Shown here one piece after another: positions 7,812 through 17,004 of a DNA stretch of 64,000 nucleotides. Both the position numbers and the translations under genes were made by a program. The DNA is from Dehalogenimonas sp. THU2 (GTDB taxonomy: Bacteria > Chloroflexota > Dehalococcoidia > Dehalococcoidales > Dehalococcoidaceae). The DNA lies in the NCBI RefSeq assembly GCF_039749495.1, contig NZ_JBDLLU010000011.1, positions 1-64,000 of the forward strand. Direction: 5' to 3'. Under the pieces are notes generated by a model that did not search any database, was not told the DNA's origin, and worked only from the letters and a program-made list of their open reading frames with translations. Each line of letters starts with the position of its first letter. Position 1 is the stretch's first letter.

Positions 7812-9017
7812 CTACCTGATACCTCCGTAAGCGCGTTCACCGTGTTGCGCCAGGTCCAGACCGACCACTTCCTCGGTTTCTTTGACCCGCAGGCCCATGG
7901 TTTTGTCGAGGATCTTACCGATGATCCAGGTGCCGATGAAGGAGTAGGCCATAACCGCGACCACCGCGATCGCCTGGGTGCCGAGTTGTCCCAGGTTGCC
8001 GGCCAGGGCACCGTCCACGCCGCCGATAGCGGCGGTGGCGAAGATACCGGTGGCCAGGGCGCCCCAGATACCGCCGACACCGTGCACCGACATGACGTCG
8101 AGCGAATCATCGAAACCTTTTTTAGCTTTGTAGCTCATCGCCCAGTAGCAGACCGCCGCGGCCACGCCGCCGATTGCCAGGGCGGCCATCGGGGTCACGA
8201 AACCGGCCGCCGGGGTAATGGCTACCAAGCCGGCCACCGCGCCGGTGACCGCACCGAGCAGTGTTGGCTTGCGGGTTCTCCAGGAGAGCAGGATCCAGAC
8301 GAAGGCCGCCGCCGCCGCCGCGGTGTTGGTGGTGACAAAAGCGTTAGCCGCGCTACCGTTGGCGCCCAGGGCGCTTCCGGCATTGAAGCCGAACCAGCCG
8401 AACCACAGCAGTGCCGCGCCCAGCATGACCATGGGAATGTTGTTGGGTTCCATCGGCTCTTTGCCCAGCCCCTTACGGGCGCCGAGGATGGTGACCAGGG
8501 CCACCGCTGAGATACCGGCGTTGATATGAACCACCGTGCCGCCGGCAAAGTCCAGCGCGCCCAGTTGGCTCAGCCACCCGCCGCCCCACACCCAGTGCGC
8601 CACCGGGGCGTAGATGAGGGCCAGCCAGATGCCGCCGAACACCAGTAAAGTACTGAATTTGATGCGTTCCACCACCGCGCCGGTAATGAGCGCCACGGTG
8701 ATGATGGCGAACATGCCCTGGAACATCATGAAGAGGACGTCGGGAACGGAGTAGATGGTAGCTTCCATGCCCACGTCCTTAAGTCCCAAGAAATCCAGTC
8801 CGCCGATGAAGCTGGCGATGTCCGGGCCGAAGGCCAGGGTGTAACCGAACACCACCCATAGAATAGAAACCAGCGCCAGTACGGCAAAGCTCATCATCAG
8901 GGTAGAGATGAGGTTCTTTTTGCGTACCATGCCGCCGTAGAACAAGGCAACCCCGGGTGTCATCAGCATCACCAGGGCCGTCGAGACGAGAATCCAGGCC
9001 GTATTACCTGTATCCAA
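7812..9017 (-). CDS. amt: Ammonium transporter (copy 2)
   Basis: A 401-residue Amt family channel, paralogous to copy 1 but with a shorter periplasmic loop. VALFYGGMVRKK, AHWVWGGGW and the internal SVHGVGGIWG segment are present, and the C-terminus is almost identical to copy 1. The start is a TTG placed five bases after GGGAGGTG, giving the conserved MDTGNTAWIL N-terminus. It is first in a two-gene operon with PII copy 2 and points toward mgsD, so the two amt-PII units form an inverted pair around that gene. Confidence 0.95.
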   Translation of the reverse strand: MDTGNTAWILVSTALVMLMTPGVALFYGGMVRKKNLISTLMMSFAVLALVSILWVVFGYTLAFGPDIASFIGGLDFLGLKDVGMEATIYSVPDVLFMMFQGMFAIITVALITGAVVERIKFSTLLVFGGIWLALIYAPVAHWVWGGGWLSQLGALDFAGGTVVHINAGISAVALVTILGARKGLGKEPMEPNNIPMVMLGAALLWFGWFGFNAGSALGANGSAANAFVTTNTAAAAAAFVWILLSWRTRKPTLLGAVTGAVAGLVAITPAAGFVTPMAALAIGGVAAAVCYWAMSYKAKKGFDDSLDVMSVHGVGGIWGALATGIFATAAIGGVDGALAGNLGQLGTQAIAVVAVMAYSFIGTWIIGKILDKTMGLRVKETEEVVGLDLAQHGERAYGGIR

Positions 9018-9480
9018 GTTGGCACCTCCCTTTCTTTATTGCTGATACCAGTCTAACAGTTGGTTATTACCCGCCGATTACACCGGTATTACAGAGAGGT
9101 TGCCTGCTTGTTTCCGTTATGTTACATGGTTGATGACGTCGGTACCCCGGCCCCGTTTTGGCTGGCCCACGATTGCATGGCTGCTATATTTCCTGCAGAT
9201 TACACGTTCCCGACGATTGCCAGGCTTTTTTCAGCGTCTTCAATCCTCTGAATCTTCCCCACCGCCCCGCATGGATCCTCCGCTTTCGCGTAGGATGACA
9301 AAGGCTAGTGAGAGTCATGCGTGCGGCATGCGGTTTAAATGGGAATCGAGATCGTTTCGCCGGAGGCTCACGATGACGGTTTTGTTGTGGGTTTTGAACC
9401 TTTTGTAATTTGGTACTTGGAATTTGTTTAGGATTTAGAACTTAGGATTTAGAATTTGGGACGGCAGCGATGGGTGGGGA
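9018..9480. repeat. Intergenic region with dispersed repeats
   Basis: No gene is supported in this gap. The left part must hold the amt2 promoter, but no clear -35/-10 pair is visible. Bases 9272-9300 are a 29-bp segment identical to 18314-18342 (GGATCCTCCGCTTTCGCGTA core). Bases 9391-9461 are an AT-rich element built on GTTTTGAAC and AATTTGTTTAGGATT blocks. The same element type recurs at 17130-17260, 18556-18605 (inverted) and 19335-19397. Confidence 0.7.
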
Positions 9481-10143
9481 CTAGATGTTTCTCTTAAACC
9501 GGTACCCGATATTGCGCACCGTCTCCACATAAACCTGGCCGAGTTCCTCGATCTTGGAGCGCAGCCGCCGGACGTGAACGTCCACCGTGCGGTCGCCGCC
9601 GAAGTAATCGTAGCCCCAGACCTTATTGAGCAGGACCTCCCGGCTGAACACCCGGCCGCGGTTGGAAGCCAGGAACTTCAGCAGTTCGAACTCCCGGAAA
9701 GTCAGATCCACCGGCAGTCCGCCCAGCGTCACTTCACAGCGGGCGGTATCGATGATGAGGTCGCCGGCGGTGATGACATCTGCGGCCGGCGCGGCGTTGG
9801 CCTTGACCGCCAGGCGGCGGATGCGGGTTAAGAGTTCGTCAACGTCGAAGGGCTTGATGGCGAAGTCGTCCACCGTTTCGTCGGTGGTCAGCTCGCTCAG
9901 GCGGTGGCGGAACACCATGAGCATCAGGTGAGGCTTTTTCTCCAGTGCGGCGGGCATAATCTCCGCCCACTCCCCGTCGGTGGCCACGTCCAGCACCACC
10001 AGGCTGGGGTTATGCTGAGCGATAAAGCGCCCGGGGTTATCACCGGGGGGAGACAGGACGCAGTTATAGCCTTCCCGGGAGAGGCGGGTTTTCATCTCCC
10101 GGGTCTTTTCGTTCTCTTCAGCCAGTATCAGGATGTTAAACAA
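9481..10143 (-). CDS. OmpR/PhoB-family response regulator, orphan
   Basis: A 220-residue regulator with a receiver domain (1-115) and a winged-helix DNA-binding domain (about 125-218). The receiver has a candidate phospho-Asp in VVLDVA and the conserved Lys in IKPFDVDEL. The acidic pocket near the N-terminus reads AEENE and is atypical. The effector domain has FREFELLKFLA and DVHVRRLRSKIE. No histidine kinase is adjacent. Because it follows the glutamate synthase operon on the same strand, a nitrogen-related role like that of GlnR is plausible, but this is inference. Confidence 0.88.
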   Translation of the reverse strand: MFNILILAEENEKTREMKTRLSREGYNCVLSPPGDNPGRFIAQHNPSLVVLDVATDGEWAEIMPAALEKKPHLMLMVFRHRLSELTTDETVDDFAIKPFDVDELLTRIRRLAVKANAAPAADVITAGDLIIDTARCEVTLGGLPVDLTFREFELLKFLASNRGRVFSREVLLNKVWGYDYFGGDRTVDVHVRRLRSKIEELGQVYVETVRNIGYRFKRNI

Positions 10144-10224
10144 AATTCGAAATCCGAATACCGCAGGCCGAAAATAATTCTAATCAACTGAAGCCTGACG
10201 GTCAAGCGTTCCGGTATTTTTGAA

Positions 10225-10276
10225 CATTATCAATTTGAATTTGTTTCGAATTTCGTATTTCGCGCTTCGTATTTTC
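10225..10276. repeat. AT-rich low-complexity element
   Basis: AATTTG, GAATTTCG and GTATTTCG blocks recur between the response regulator and the last glutamate synthase gene. It belongs to the AT-rich element class seen across the window. Confidence 0.5.
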
Positions 10277-11041
10277 CTAGTACGCGTACATCCGCCCGTA
10301 AGGACGCAGGAACTTGGGATAAAGCTTTTTGAACGGCCGTTGCATGATCTTTTCGGCGTCGCAGTTGAAGTGGGCGCAGTATTCGGCCACCAGGCCGCCC
10401 AGCACCTCCCGGTCATGGCCGTCGAGTTCAGCCACGCCGACTTCCTTGCCCAGCTGGTGCGGCTCAAAGTCACCGCTGATGTATATGACGCCGGCGTGGA
10501 TGCCGGTGCCGATGAAGTTGGCTTTATGCTTCTCGCCTTCCTTGAGGCCCAGGCCCAGAACCGCCAGGACGCCTCCGGCCATGTACTCGCCCAGGAAATC
10601 CTGCCCGGTATTGCCGATAACCATCACCGGCTTCTTGTCCTCGTATTCCTTCATGTGAATGCCGGCGCGGTAGCCGACATAGTCCCGGATGAAGATCTTG
10701 CCGCCGCGGGCGGCCATGCCGCAGATGTCCCCGGCGTGGCCGTGGATGATGATCTCGCCGGCGTTCATGGTGTTGGCCATACAGTCCTGGGCGTTACCGA
10801 AGACCTCGATGCGGGAACCGTTCATGAAGGCGCCCAGGTCGTTGCCCGGGGTGCCGGTGATCTTGAACTGCATGGGGCGGGAAAGGTCGGAGGCGATATA
10901 ACGCTGGCCGCAGACGTTCTCCAGCTCGATGCACTCCACGCCCTCGTCGGCCAGCAGCCGCAGCCGGGCATTCAGGTCACGGTAGTAGATGCCGGTGGTA
11001 TCGATTTTCACCGTCTTGGGGGTTGCCGTTATCTCAGTCAT
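10277..11041 (-). CDS. Glutamate synthase, separate GXGXG (C-terminal) domain
   Basis: This equals domain 3 of the large GltB subunit, a right-handed beta-helix with repeated G-X-X-X-G turns. Visible segments are NTMNAGEIIIHGHAGD and YMAGGVLAVLGLG, with glycine-rich turns throughout. In full-length GltB it holds the other domains together. Here it is a 254-residue stand-alone subunit. The ATG sits one base after the stop of the FMN-domain gene and follows AGGTGA. It should assemble with the two other split subunits encoded upstream in this operon. Confidence 0.9.
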   Translation of the reverse strand: MTEITATPKTVKIDTTGIYYRDLNARLRLLADEGVECIELENVCGQRYIASDLSRPMQFKITGTPGNDLGAFMNGSRIEVFGNAQDCMANTMNAGEIIIHGHAGDICGMAARGGKIFIRDYVGYRAGIHMKEYEDKKPVMVIGNTGQDFLGEYMAGGVLAVLGLGLKEGEKHKANFIGTGIHAGVIYISGDFEPHQLGKEVGVAELDGHDREVLGGLVAEYCAHFNCDAEKIMQRPFKKLYPKFLRPYGRMYAY

Positions 11042-11042
11042 G

Positions 11043-12548
11043 CTACTCACCTGCCATCCTTACGCCCAGTATCTCAAGTTCTTTTTCATTGAGGCCGATG
11101 CCCCGGAGGTGCAGCCGGTTGCCGCGCAGGCTTTCCAGCGCGTTGACGCCCAAGCCGCCCAGCATATCCTTGATCTCCAGCGCCCAGCCCCGGAGCAGGT
11201 TGGCCGCCCGCCGTGCCCCGATCTCCGGATTGATGCGCTTGGTCAGCTTCAGGTCCGAGGTGCAGATACCCCAGGCGCATTTGCCGGTATGGCACTGCTG
11301 GCAGACGCGGCAGCCCAAAGCGACCAGCGCCGCGGTGCCGATGTTGACGGCGTCGGCCCCCAGGGCGATGGCCTTGGCCACGTCGCCGGAGGAGCGGATG
11401 CCGCCGGAAATGACCAGCGACGCCTGGTTGCGGATGCCCTCGGCGCGAAGCCGGGTGTCCACCGCCGCCAGGGCCAGCTCGATGGGAATGCCCACATTAT
11501 CCCGGATGACCTTCGGCGCGGCGCCGGTGGCGCCCCGTATGCCGTCCAGGACGATGATATCAGCGCCGGCGCGCACCATGCCGGAGGCGATGGCCGCCGA
11601 GTTATGCACCGCGGCGATCTTGACCGATATCGGCCGCTGGTAATTGGTGGCCTCTTTCAAGGCGTAGATAAGCTGTGACAGGTCTTCGATGGAGTAGATG
11701 TCGTGCTGCGGCGCCGGCGACAGGGCGTCGGTGCCCATGGGGATCATGCGGGTCAGCGACACTTCCGCCGACACCTTCTCACCCGGCAGGTGGCCGCCGA
11801 TGCCCGGCTTGGCGCCCTGGCCGATCTTGATCTCCACGATCCGCCCGGCTTTCAGGTAATCCGAGTAAACGCCGAAGCGGCCGCTGGCCACCTGGACGGT
11901 GGTATTGGCGCCATATTTGGCCAGGGACGGGTGCAGACCGCCCTCGCCGGTATTCCACAGGGTGCCGACCTCGGTAGCCGCCCGCGCCAGTGACTGCTGG
12001 ACGTTCAGGGAAACGGCGCCGTAGCTCATGGCGGAGAACATTATGGGCACGTCTATCTTGACCTGGGGGGCGATCTTGGTGGCCAGGTTGCCGGTGACCG
12101 GGTCGATCTCCACCATATCCGGCTTCCGGCCCAGGAAGGTGGCCATTTCCATCGGTTCGCGCAGCGGGTCGATGGACGGGTTGGTCACCTGAGAGGCGTT
12201 CAGCACCAGGTGGTCCCAATAGATCTTGTGGGGTTTGTCGGTGCCCATGCCGGTCAGCAGCATGCCGCCCTGCTCCGCCTGCTTCTGGATGTCCTCGATG
12301 TATTCCGGGCTCCAGCCGTAGTTCTGGCGGTATTCCAGCGGGCTGCGCTTGACCACCAGGGCGCCGGTGGGGCAGAAGAGGACGCAGCGGTGACAGCCGA
12401 CGCACTTGCCGTCCCGGCATTTGATCGCGTCGTCGTCCTTGTCGTAGTAATGGCTGTCGAAACTGCACTGGTTGACGCAGACCTGGCACTTGATGCACTT
12501 GTCCATGTCGCGTTCGACAACAAATTTAGCGGGTACTAAAGTTCTCAT
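11043..12548 (-). CDS. Glutamate synthase, FMN-binding synthase domain with N-terminal ferredoxin domain
   Basis: The protein carries the archaeal-type central domain that converts 2-oxoglutarate and ammonia to glutamate on FMN. Two ferredoxin clusters come first (CIKCQVCVNQC and CVGCHRCVLFC, residues 20-65). The (beta/alpha)8 synthase domain follows, with GEGGLHPSL, KIGQGAKPGIGGHLPG and the 3Fe-4S-type Cys set CRVCQQCHTGKC near residue 415. I chose the ATG after AGGAG, 10 bases past the hisF stop, over an in-frame start 27 bases upstream. Reducing power probably arrives from the FAD and Fe-S proteins of the same operon. Confidence 0.94.
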   Translation of the reverse strand: MRTLVPAKFVVERDMDKCIKCQVCVNQCSFDSHYYDKDDDAIKCRDGKCVGCHRCVLFCPTGALVVKRSPLEYRQNYGWSPEYIEDIQKQAEQGGMLLTGMGTDKPHKIYWDHLVLNASQVTNPSIDPLREPMEMATFLGRKPDMVEIDPVTGNLATKIAPQVKIDVPIMFSAMSYGAVSLNVQQSLARAATEVGTLWNTGEGGLHPSLAKYGANTTVQVASGRFGVYSDYLKAGRIVEIKIGQGAKPGIGGHLPGEKVSAEVSLTRMIPMGTDALSPAPQHDIYSIEDLSQLIYALKEATNYQRPISVKIAAVHNSAAIASGMVRAGADIIVLDGIRGATGAAPKVIRDNVGIPIELALAAVDTRLRAEGIRNQASLVISGGIRSSGDVAKAIALGADAVNIGTAALVALGCRVCQQCHTGKCAWGICTSDLKLTKRINPEIGARRAANLLRGWALEIKDMLGGLGVNALESLRGNRLHLRGIGLNEKELEILGVRMAGE

Positions 12549-12558
12549 GGCTGGCTCC

Positions 12559-13317
12559 TTAGCGCCTGATGGCAATGCCTTTGCGGCTGAGATAATCCTT
12601 GGCTTGTGCTATGGAATAGGTCCCGTAATGAAAGATGCTGGCGGCCAGCACGGCGTCGGCCTTGCCTGCGGTCAGCGCGTCATAAAGGTGGTCCAGGGTG
12701 CCGGCGCCGCCGGAGGCGATGAGCGGTATGGAAACCGATTCCGATATCGCCCGATTGAGTTCGTTATCGTAACCGTGTTTCTGCCCGTCGCTGTCGATGC
12801 TGGTGACTAAAAGCTCTCCCGCCCCCATCTCCGCCGCCTTTTTAGCCCATTCCACGGCGTCGAGGCTGGAAGCCTGGGTGGCCGAATGGGTGCGCACGAC
12901 CCACTTGCCCTCGCCGGCGCGCTTGGCGTCTATGGCCACCACGATGCACTGGGAGCCGAACTTAATGGCGCCTTCGGCGATGAGCTCCGGCCGGGCCACC
13001 GCCGCGGTGTTGATGGCCACCTTATCGGCGCCGGACATGAGCATGTGACGCATGTCCTCGATGGTGCGGATACCGCCGCCGACGGTCAGCGGCATGAAAA
13101 CCTTGCCGGACAGTTCGGAGATGATGGAAGCCATGGTCTTGCGGCTCTCGACTGTCGCCGTTATGTCAAGAAAGGTCAGTTCGTCGGCGCCCTGCTCATA
13201 GTAAAATTGCGCCAGCGCCACGGGATCCCCGGCGTCGCGGAGGTTAAGGAAGCTCTGTCCCTTGACCACCCGGCCGCCGGTAACATCCAGGCACGGTATG
13301 ATGCGCCGCGTCAGCAT
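12559..13317 (-). CDS. hisF: Imidazole glycerol phosphate synthase, cyclase subunit
   Basis: HisF closes the imidazole ring in histidine biosynthesis using ammonia delivered by HisH, and releases AICAR. It is a 252-residue TIM barrel with catalytic Asp in [13 protein letters not shown] (residue 11) and Asp in TSIDSDG. The phosphate-binding motifs TVGGGIRT and IASGGAG are present. It sits two bases after the glutaminase gene of glutamate synthase and ten before the synthase gene. It is thus embedded inside the glutamate synthase operon, while its partner hisH is two genes upstream. Confidence 0.97.
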   Translation of the reverse strand: MLTRRIIPCLDVTGGRVVKGQSFLNLRDAGDPVALAQFYYEQGADELTFLDITATVESRKTMASIISELSGKVFMPLTVGGGIRTIEDMRHMLMSGADKVAINTAAVARPELIAEGAIKFGSQCIVVAIDAKRAGEGKWVVRTHSATQASSLDAVEWAKKAAEMGAGELLVTSIDSDGQKHGYDNELNRAISESVSIPLIASGGAGTLDHLYDALTAGKADAVLAASIFHYGTYSIAQAKDYLSRKGIAIRR

Positions 13318-13319
13318 CT

Positions 13320-14462
13320 CTAGCTCACGCCCCCGGCCACGGCCACTTTCTCTTGACCCAGCGGGTGCTTGAGCGAGCCGATGACCGGCTCGCCGCCCAT
13401 GGGAATCCAGGCCTTATCGAGTTCGGGGCAGATCAGCCGGATGGCCGATTCCTCGCTGGACAGGTAAAGCATGCTGCCCTTTTCACCCACGGTCAGCGGG
13501 CGCAGGCGGATGCGGTCGGTCAGGCCGATCATCTCGCCCTCATGGGCCAGGATGATGGTGAACGGGCCGTTCATCAGGAGCGAGCCGTAAACCTGCCGCA
13601 GCGCGGTCAATAGCTCACGCTGTTCCGGGGGCCGGCGGGCGATCTCGGTCCACAGCGGCGGGGCGAAGATCTCGGCCACCACTTCTATGGGCAGATTGTG
13701 CTTGCGCACCAGCAGATCGACAGCGTAGGCCACTACTTCCGTATCCGTTTGCAGCGTGCAGTGGTAGCCGAACTGCTCCAGGTAGCGCCGGTTGATGCCG
13801 TAGGAAGAGATCTCGCCGTTATGCACCACCGTCCAGTCCAGGATATTGAACGGGTGCGCCCCACCCCACCAGCCGCGGGTGTTGGTCGGGAAGCGCCCGT
13901 GAGCCGTCCACAGGTAGCCGTTGTAATTCTCCAGGCAGAAGTACTCGGAGATCTCCTCCGGGTAGCCCACGCCCTTGAAGGCGGCCATGTTCTTGCCGGA
14001 AGAGAAGACGTAGGAGTCATCGATCCGGGTATTGATGTCCATCACCTTGGCCACCACGTAATCGTCCGGGGACAGTTTGCCCTCGCGCTGGCATTTGTCG
14101 GCGTCCAGGAAGTAGCGCCACACCAGCGGCGGGTTCTTGATAGCCGCCACCGGGCGGGTGGGCACCTCTTCCGAATGATGGACGTTGAAGTGCTCGTTGA
14201 GGAAAGCCTCGGTGCAGGTTTTGCCTTCCTTGCTGTCGTACATGATGTGGAAGGCGTAATAATCCGGGTACTGGGGATACAGCCCGTAAACGGCGAACCC
14301 GCCGCCCAGGCCGTTGCCCCGGTCATGCATGTTGGCGATAGCGCGGGTGATGTCCCGCCCGGAAAAGCACTTGCCGGAAGTATCCATCATCCCAAAGATG
14401 GAACAGGCATCGATAACCTTCCCATCCCCGAACGTATTGCTGACCTGAGTTAAATTCTTCAT
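13320..14462 (-). CDS. Glutamate synthase, class II glutamine amidotransferase domain
   Basis: This is the glutaminase part of the split glutamate synthase. It hydrolyses glutamine and passes ammonia to the FMN subunit. Class II signatures include [20 protein letters not shown], and [11 protein letters not shown] followed by [10 protein letters not shown]. The nucleophile is Cys20, not residue 2. No start codon lies next to it, so a 19-residue propeptide would have to be removed, as in full-length GltB precursors. It is 380 residues long. An AT-rich repeat precedes it on the operon. Confidence 0.93.
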   Translation of the reverse strand: MKNLTQVSNTFGDGKVIDACSIFGMMDTSGKCFSGRDITRAIANMHDRGNGLGGGFAVYGLYPQYPDYYAFHIMYDSKEGKTCTEAFLNEHFNVHHSEEVPTRPVAAIKNPPLVWRYFLDADKCQREGKLSPDDYVVAKVMDINTRIDDSYVFSSGKNMAAFKGVGYPEEISEYFCLENYNGYLWTAHGRFPTNTRGWWGGAHPFNILDWTVVHNGEISSYGINRRYLEQFGYHCTLQTDTEVVAYAVDLLVRKHNLPIEVVAEIFAPPLWTEIARRPPEQRELLTALRQVYGSLLMNGPFTIILAHEGEMIGLTDRIRLRPLTVGEKGSMLYLSSEESAIRLICPELDKAWIPMGGEPVIGSLKHPLGQEKVAVAGGVS

Positions 14463-14499
14463 ATTCGATGTCCCTTTGGTTCTTCTCGTATCCCGGTCT

Positions 14500-14552
14500 T
14501 TTATTAGTAGTATTTGAAATTTGTAGTATTGGTAATATTGGTAGTATTACCC
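14500..14552. repeat. AT-rich GTAGTATT/GGTAATATT element
   Basis: Tandem variants of GTAGTATT and GGTAATATT fill the gap between the FAD oxidoreductase and glutaminase genes. The reverse complement of the same pattern occurs at 19140-19188, inside the 3' end of the DUF3795 gene. Confidence 0.65.
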
Positions 14553-14558
14553 CGTCCT

Positions 14559-15851
14559 CTACGCTTCCCCGACCTTCACCCTACCCGCCGTAGCCCCAGT
14601 AAGCCGCTCCTCGATGACCTCTTTCGGCAGCAGCGCCAGCCCAAAATCCTCGGCCATGAGCTTGTCCTTGAAAGCGGTCACCGAAATACGGTCGCGCATC
14701 AGGCCGAAGTAAACGCCGGCCTTGTCGATATCGCCCACAAAGATCATGCCGACCAGTTTGTCCTCGGCGTTGATCACCAGCTTGCGGTAGGTGTCGTCGC
14801 TCTTCTTGACCAGCACCTCATAACCCTCCGGCGACGGCGGCGAGGCCATGCCGGCAGTGGCCAGTTCCAGGCCGAAGTAGTTGAGCGAGTTCATGGCCGT
14901 ACCGCCTCGGTAATTGGTGGGCAGCCCGGCCATATTGTAGCCGGCCACCCGGCCGCCGATGTAGGCGTTGGGCCAGACGGGCGAGAGCCGCCCGGAGCCG
15001 TAAACGTAATCATAAGCCTCCGAGGCGTCGCCGCAGGCATAGACGCCGGGTACGCTGGACATCATGTGGTTGTCCACCACGATGCCGCGATTGACGTTGA
15101 TGCCGGCCGACTGGGCCAGTTCCACCCGGGGGAAGACGCCGACGGCCACCACCACCATGTCGCACACCATCTCATGCCCGTCGTCGAAGACGACACCGGT
15201 CACCCGGTCCTCGCCGAGGATACGGGCCACGGTGCGGCCGGTCATGATATTGACGCCGTATTTCTTGATGGCGTATTCGGCGATCCGGCCCGCCGGTTCG
15301 TCGAGGATGGTGTTCAGCGGATAATTCTTCATCTCCACCACGGTGACCTTGACGCCGCGTTTGACCAGCGCCTCGGTGGCCGAAATGCCGATGAGGCCCC
15401 CGCCGATGACCACCGCCCGCCGCACTTCCGGCAGATACTCTTCCACCTTTATGGCGTCGGCCAGGGTGATGAAGTTGAAGATGCCGGCCTTGCCCATGCC
15501 TTCCATCTTGGGCACGATGGGCTTGCCGCCGGTGGCCAGCAGCAGTTTCTCATAACCGATCTCGGTGCCGTCGTCCAGCGTGACCGTGCGCCCGGCCAGG
15601 TCCATCTTGTAGGCTTTATGGCCGACTTTAAGGTCGATGCATTTTTTGTCGTAGAAATCCGCCCGCCGGATGCGCATGCCGTCCGGGGTGTACTCACCGG
15701 AAACATACTTGGAGATGAGCGGCCGGGAGTAGGCGTCGTAGGGCTCCTCGCCGACGATGGTCAGCGCCCCGTTCTGGTCCACTTCCCGGATGGCTTCCGC
15801 GGCGCCGATGCCGCCGGCCGAGTTGCCGATGATGAGGTATTTAGTTTTCAT
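14559..15851 (-). CDS. FAD/NAD(P)-dependent pyridine nucleotide oxidoreductase
   Basis: A 430-residue class of NADH oxidase/ferredoxin reductase-like enzyme. An N-terminal FAD Rossmann motif (IIGNSAGGIGAAEA), an NAD(P) motif (VVIGGGLIGISATEA, about residue 146) and the FAD-contacting GVYACGDASEA motif (about 270) are visible. No redox-active CxxC pair is apparent. Its start overlaps hisH by four bases and it precedes the glutaminase gene. Inference: it replaces GltD and feeds electrons to the split glutamate synthase through the adjacent Fe-S protein. Confidence 0.9.
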   Translation of the reverse strand: MKTKYLIIGNSAGGIGAAEAIREVDQNGALTIVGEEPYDAYSRPLISKYVSGEYTPDGMRIRRADFYDKKCIDLKVGHKAYKMDLAGRTVTLDDGTEIGYEKLLLATGGKPIVPKMEGMGKAGIFNFITLADAIKVEEYLPEVRRAVVIGGGLIGISATEALVKRGVKVTVVEMKNYPLNTILDEPAGRIAEYAIKKYGVNIMTGRTVARILGEDRVTGVVFDDGHEMVCDMVVVAVGVFPRVELAQSAGINVNRGIVVDNHMMSSVPGVYACGDASEAYDYVYGSGRLSPVWPNAYIGGRVAGYNMAGLPTNYRGGTAMNSLNYFGLELATAGMASPPSPEGYEVLVKKSDDTYRKLVINAEDKLVGMIFVGDIDKAGVYFGLMRDRISVTAFKDKLMAEDFGLALLPKEVIEERLTGATAGRVKVGEA

Positions 15852-16465
15852 ATGCTTCCCCTAAGCGCCGTTTTTAAAAAATTGTCGTACATCTTGAGTC
15901 CCGCCTCGCCGCTCTTCTCCGGGTGGAACTGGGTGGCCACCATATTGCCGGAGGCGATGGCGCTGGTAATCGTCAGGCCGTAATCCGTCTCACCGATGAC
16001 CGCCGAGCGTCCGGCCGGTTCGGCGTAATAAGAATGAACGAAATAGAAATAGCTGTCATCCGGGATGCCCTCGAACAGCGGGTGGTTCCGTGTCTGCCTG
16101 ACGTTGTTCCAGCCCATATGCGGCACCTTGAGCCCCGGAGGCAGCTTCTTGACCTTGCCCGGCAGCAGCCCCAGGCACTGGCAGCCTCCCCCCTCTTCCG
16201 TCTCCTCGTAGAGCACCTGGAGTCCCACGCAGACGGCAAAGAGCGGCGTATCCCGGGCGATGATTTCTCTCAGGGCTTTGTCGAGACCGCGTGAGGCCAG
16301 GGAACTCACCGTATCGGCGGCTGCGCCCACGCCGGGCAGGATGACCGCCTTAGCCGCAAGCACGTCGGCCGGATCGCTGGTGACCGCGGCTTCGTAACCT
16401 AAAAGGGCTACGGCGTTAGCCACCGATCGCAGGTTGCCGGCTCCGTAATCGATGATGGCAATCAT
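15848..16465 (-). CDS. hisH: Imidazole glycerol phosphate synthase, glutaminase subunit
   Basis: A class I glutamine amidotransferase that supplies ammonia to HisF. Its 205 residues include the N-terminal IIDYGAGNLRSV, the nucleophile elbow FAVCVGLQVL (Cys near residue 81) and the catalytic His-Glu pair in QFHPEKSG. I use the ATG that gives the family N-terminus; the open frame runs 24 codons further upstream without similarity. It starts five bases after the Fe-S protein gene and overlaps the FAD oxidoreductase gene by four bases, so it is firmly within the glutamate synthase operon. Confidence 0.96.
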   Translation of the reverse strand: MIAIIDYGAGNLRSVANAVALLGYEAAVTSDPADVLAAKAVILPGVGAAADTVSSLASRGLDKALREIIARDTPLFAVCVGLQVLYEETEEGGGCQCLGLLPGKVKKLPPGLKVPHMGWNNVRQTRNHPLFEGIPDDSYFYFVHSYYAEPAGRSAVIGETDYGLTITSAIASGNMVATQFHPEKSGEAGLKMYDNFLKTALRGSI

Positions 16466-16470
16466 GGCCG

Positions 16471-16938
16471 TTATTTTTTCTCGACCGCCTCGACAGCGGA
16501 GTCGTCGGTGATGAGCACGATGGCCTCGTTCGGACAATTAGCCACGCAGGCCGGAATATCCAGGCCGGGGCAGAGATCGCACTTCTTGACCACCTTGGTC
16601 AGCTTGTCCTTGACCAAAGCGCTGTTGGGGCAGGAGACGACGCAGGTCCAGCAGCCGATGCACTTGTCCGGATCGGAGGTGACCACGCCGGTAACCGGAT
16701 CCTTGCTCATGGCGCCGGTAAGGCAGGAATAGACGCACCAGGGCTCATCGCAGTGACGGCAGGGAACGGAAAAACTGGTGTCGTTCTGGCGCTCCACCTT
16801 CAACCGGGGTACGGCCTTGGGCGATTCCTTGCGGTAGGCTTTGAGGATGTCCTTGGAATCTGAGTGCTGGGTGGCGCAATACACGCGGCATAACCCACAG
16901 CCGATACAGACCTCTTTGCGGATAAAGATCTTTCTCAT
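16471..16938 (-). CDS. Four-cluster 4Fe-4S electron-transfer protein
   Basis: A 155-residue HycB/DmsB-type ferredoxin-like protein with sixteen cysteines in four groups: CIGCGLCRVYC, CRHCDEPWCVYSC, CIGCWTCVVSC, and CDLCPG with CVANC. Four [4Fe-4S] clusters are predicted. No signal peptide or membrane anchor is present. The ATG follows AGGTGA. It is the first gene of the glutamate synthase/hisHF operon and has a good promoter upstream. Its likely job is to carry electrons between a donor, the FAD protein and the glutamate synthase FMN subunit (inference). Confidence 0.9.
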   Translation of the reverse strand: MRKIFIRKEVCIGCGLCRVYCATQHSDSKDILKAYRKESPKAVPRLKVERQNDTSFSVPCRHCDEPWCVYSCLTGAMSKDPVTGVVTSDPDKCIGCWTCVVSCPNSALVKDKLTKVVKKCDLCPGLDIPACVANCPNEAIVLITDDSAVEAVEKK

Positions 16939-17004
16939 GTTCACCTGCTGCGCCGAAAATACGGCAGTCATTTACCATGGGGAAATTTTGACGATGGTTG
17001 AATA

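Noticed and set aside
7614-8510. Plus-strand 298-codon frame over PII copy 2 and amt copy 2
   Set aside because: The His/Gly/Asp-rich composition is typical of an antisense shadow of GC-rich membrane protein genes.
14514-15983. Plus-strand 489-codon frame over the FAD oxidoreductase
   Set aside because: Antisense to a gene with two Rossmann motifs, and rich in His, Val and Gly without domain features. It is a shadow.
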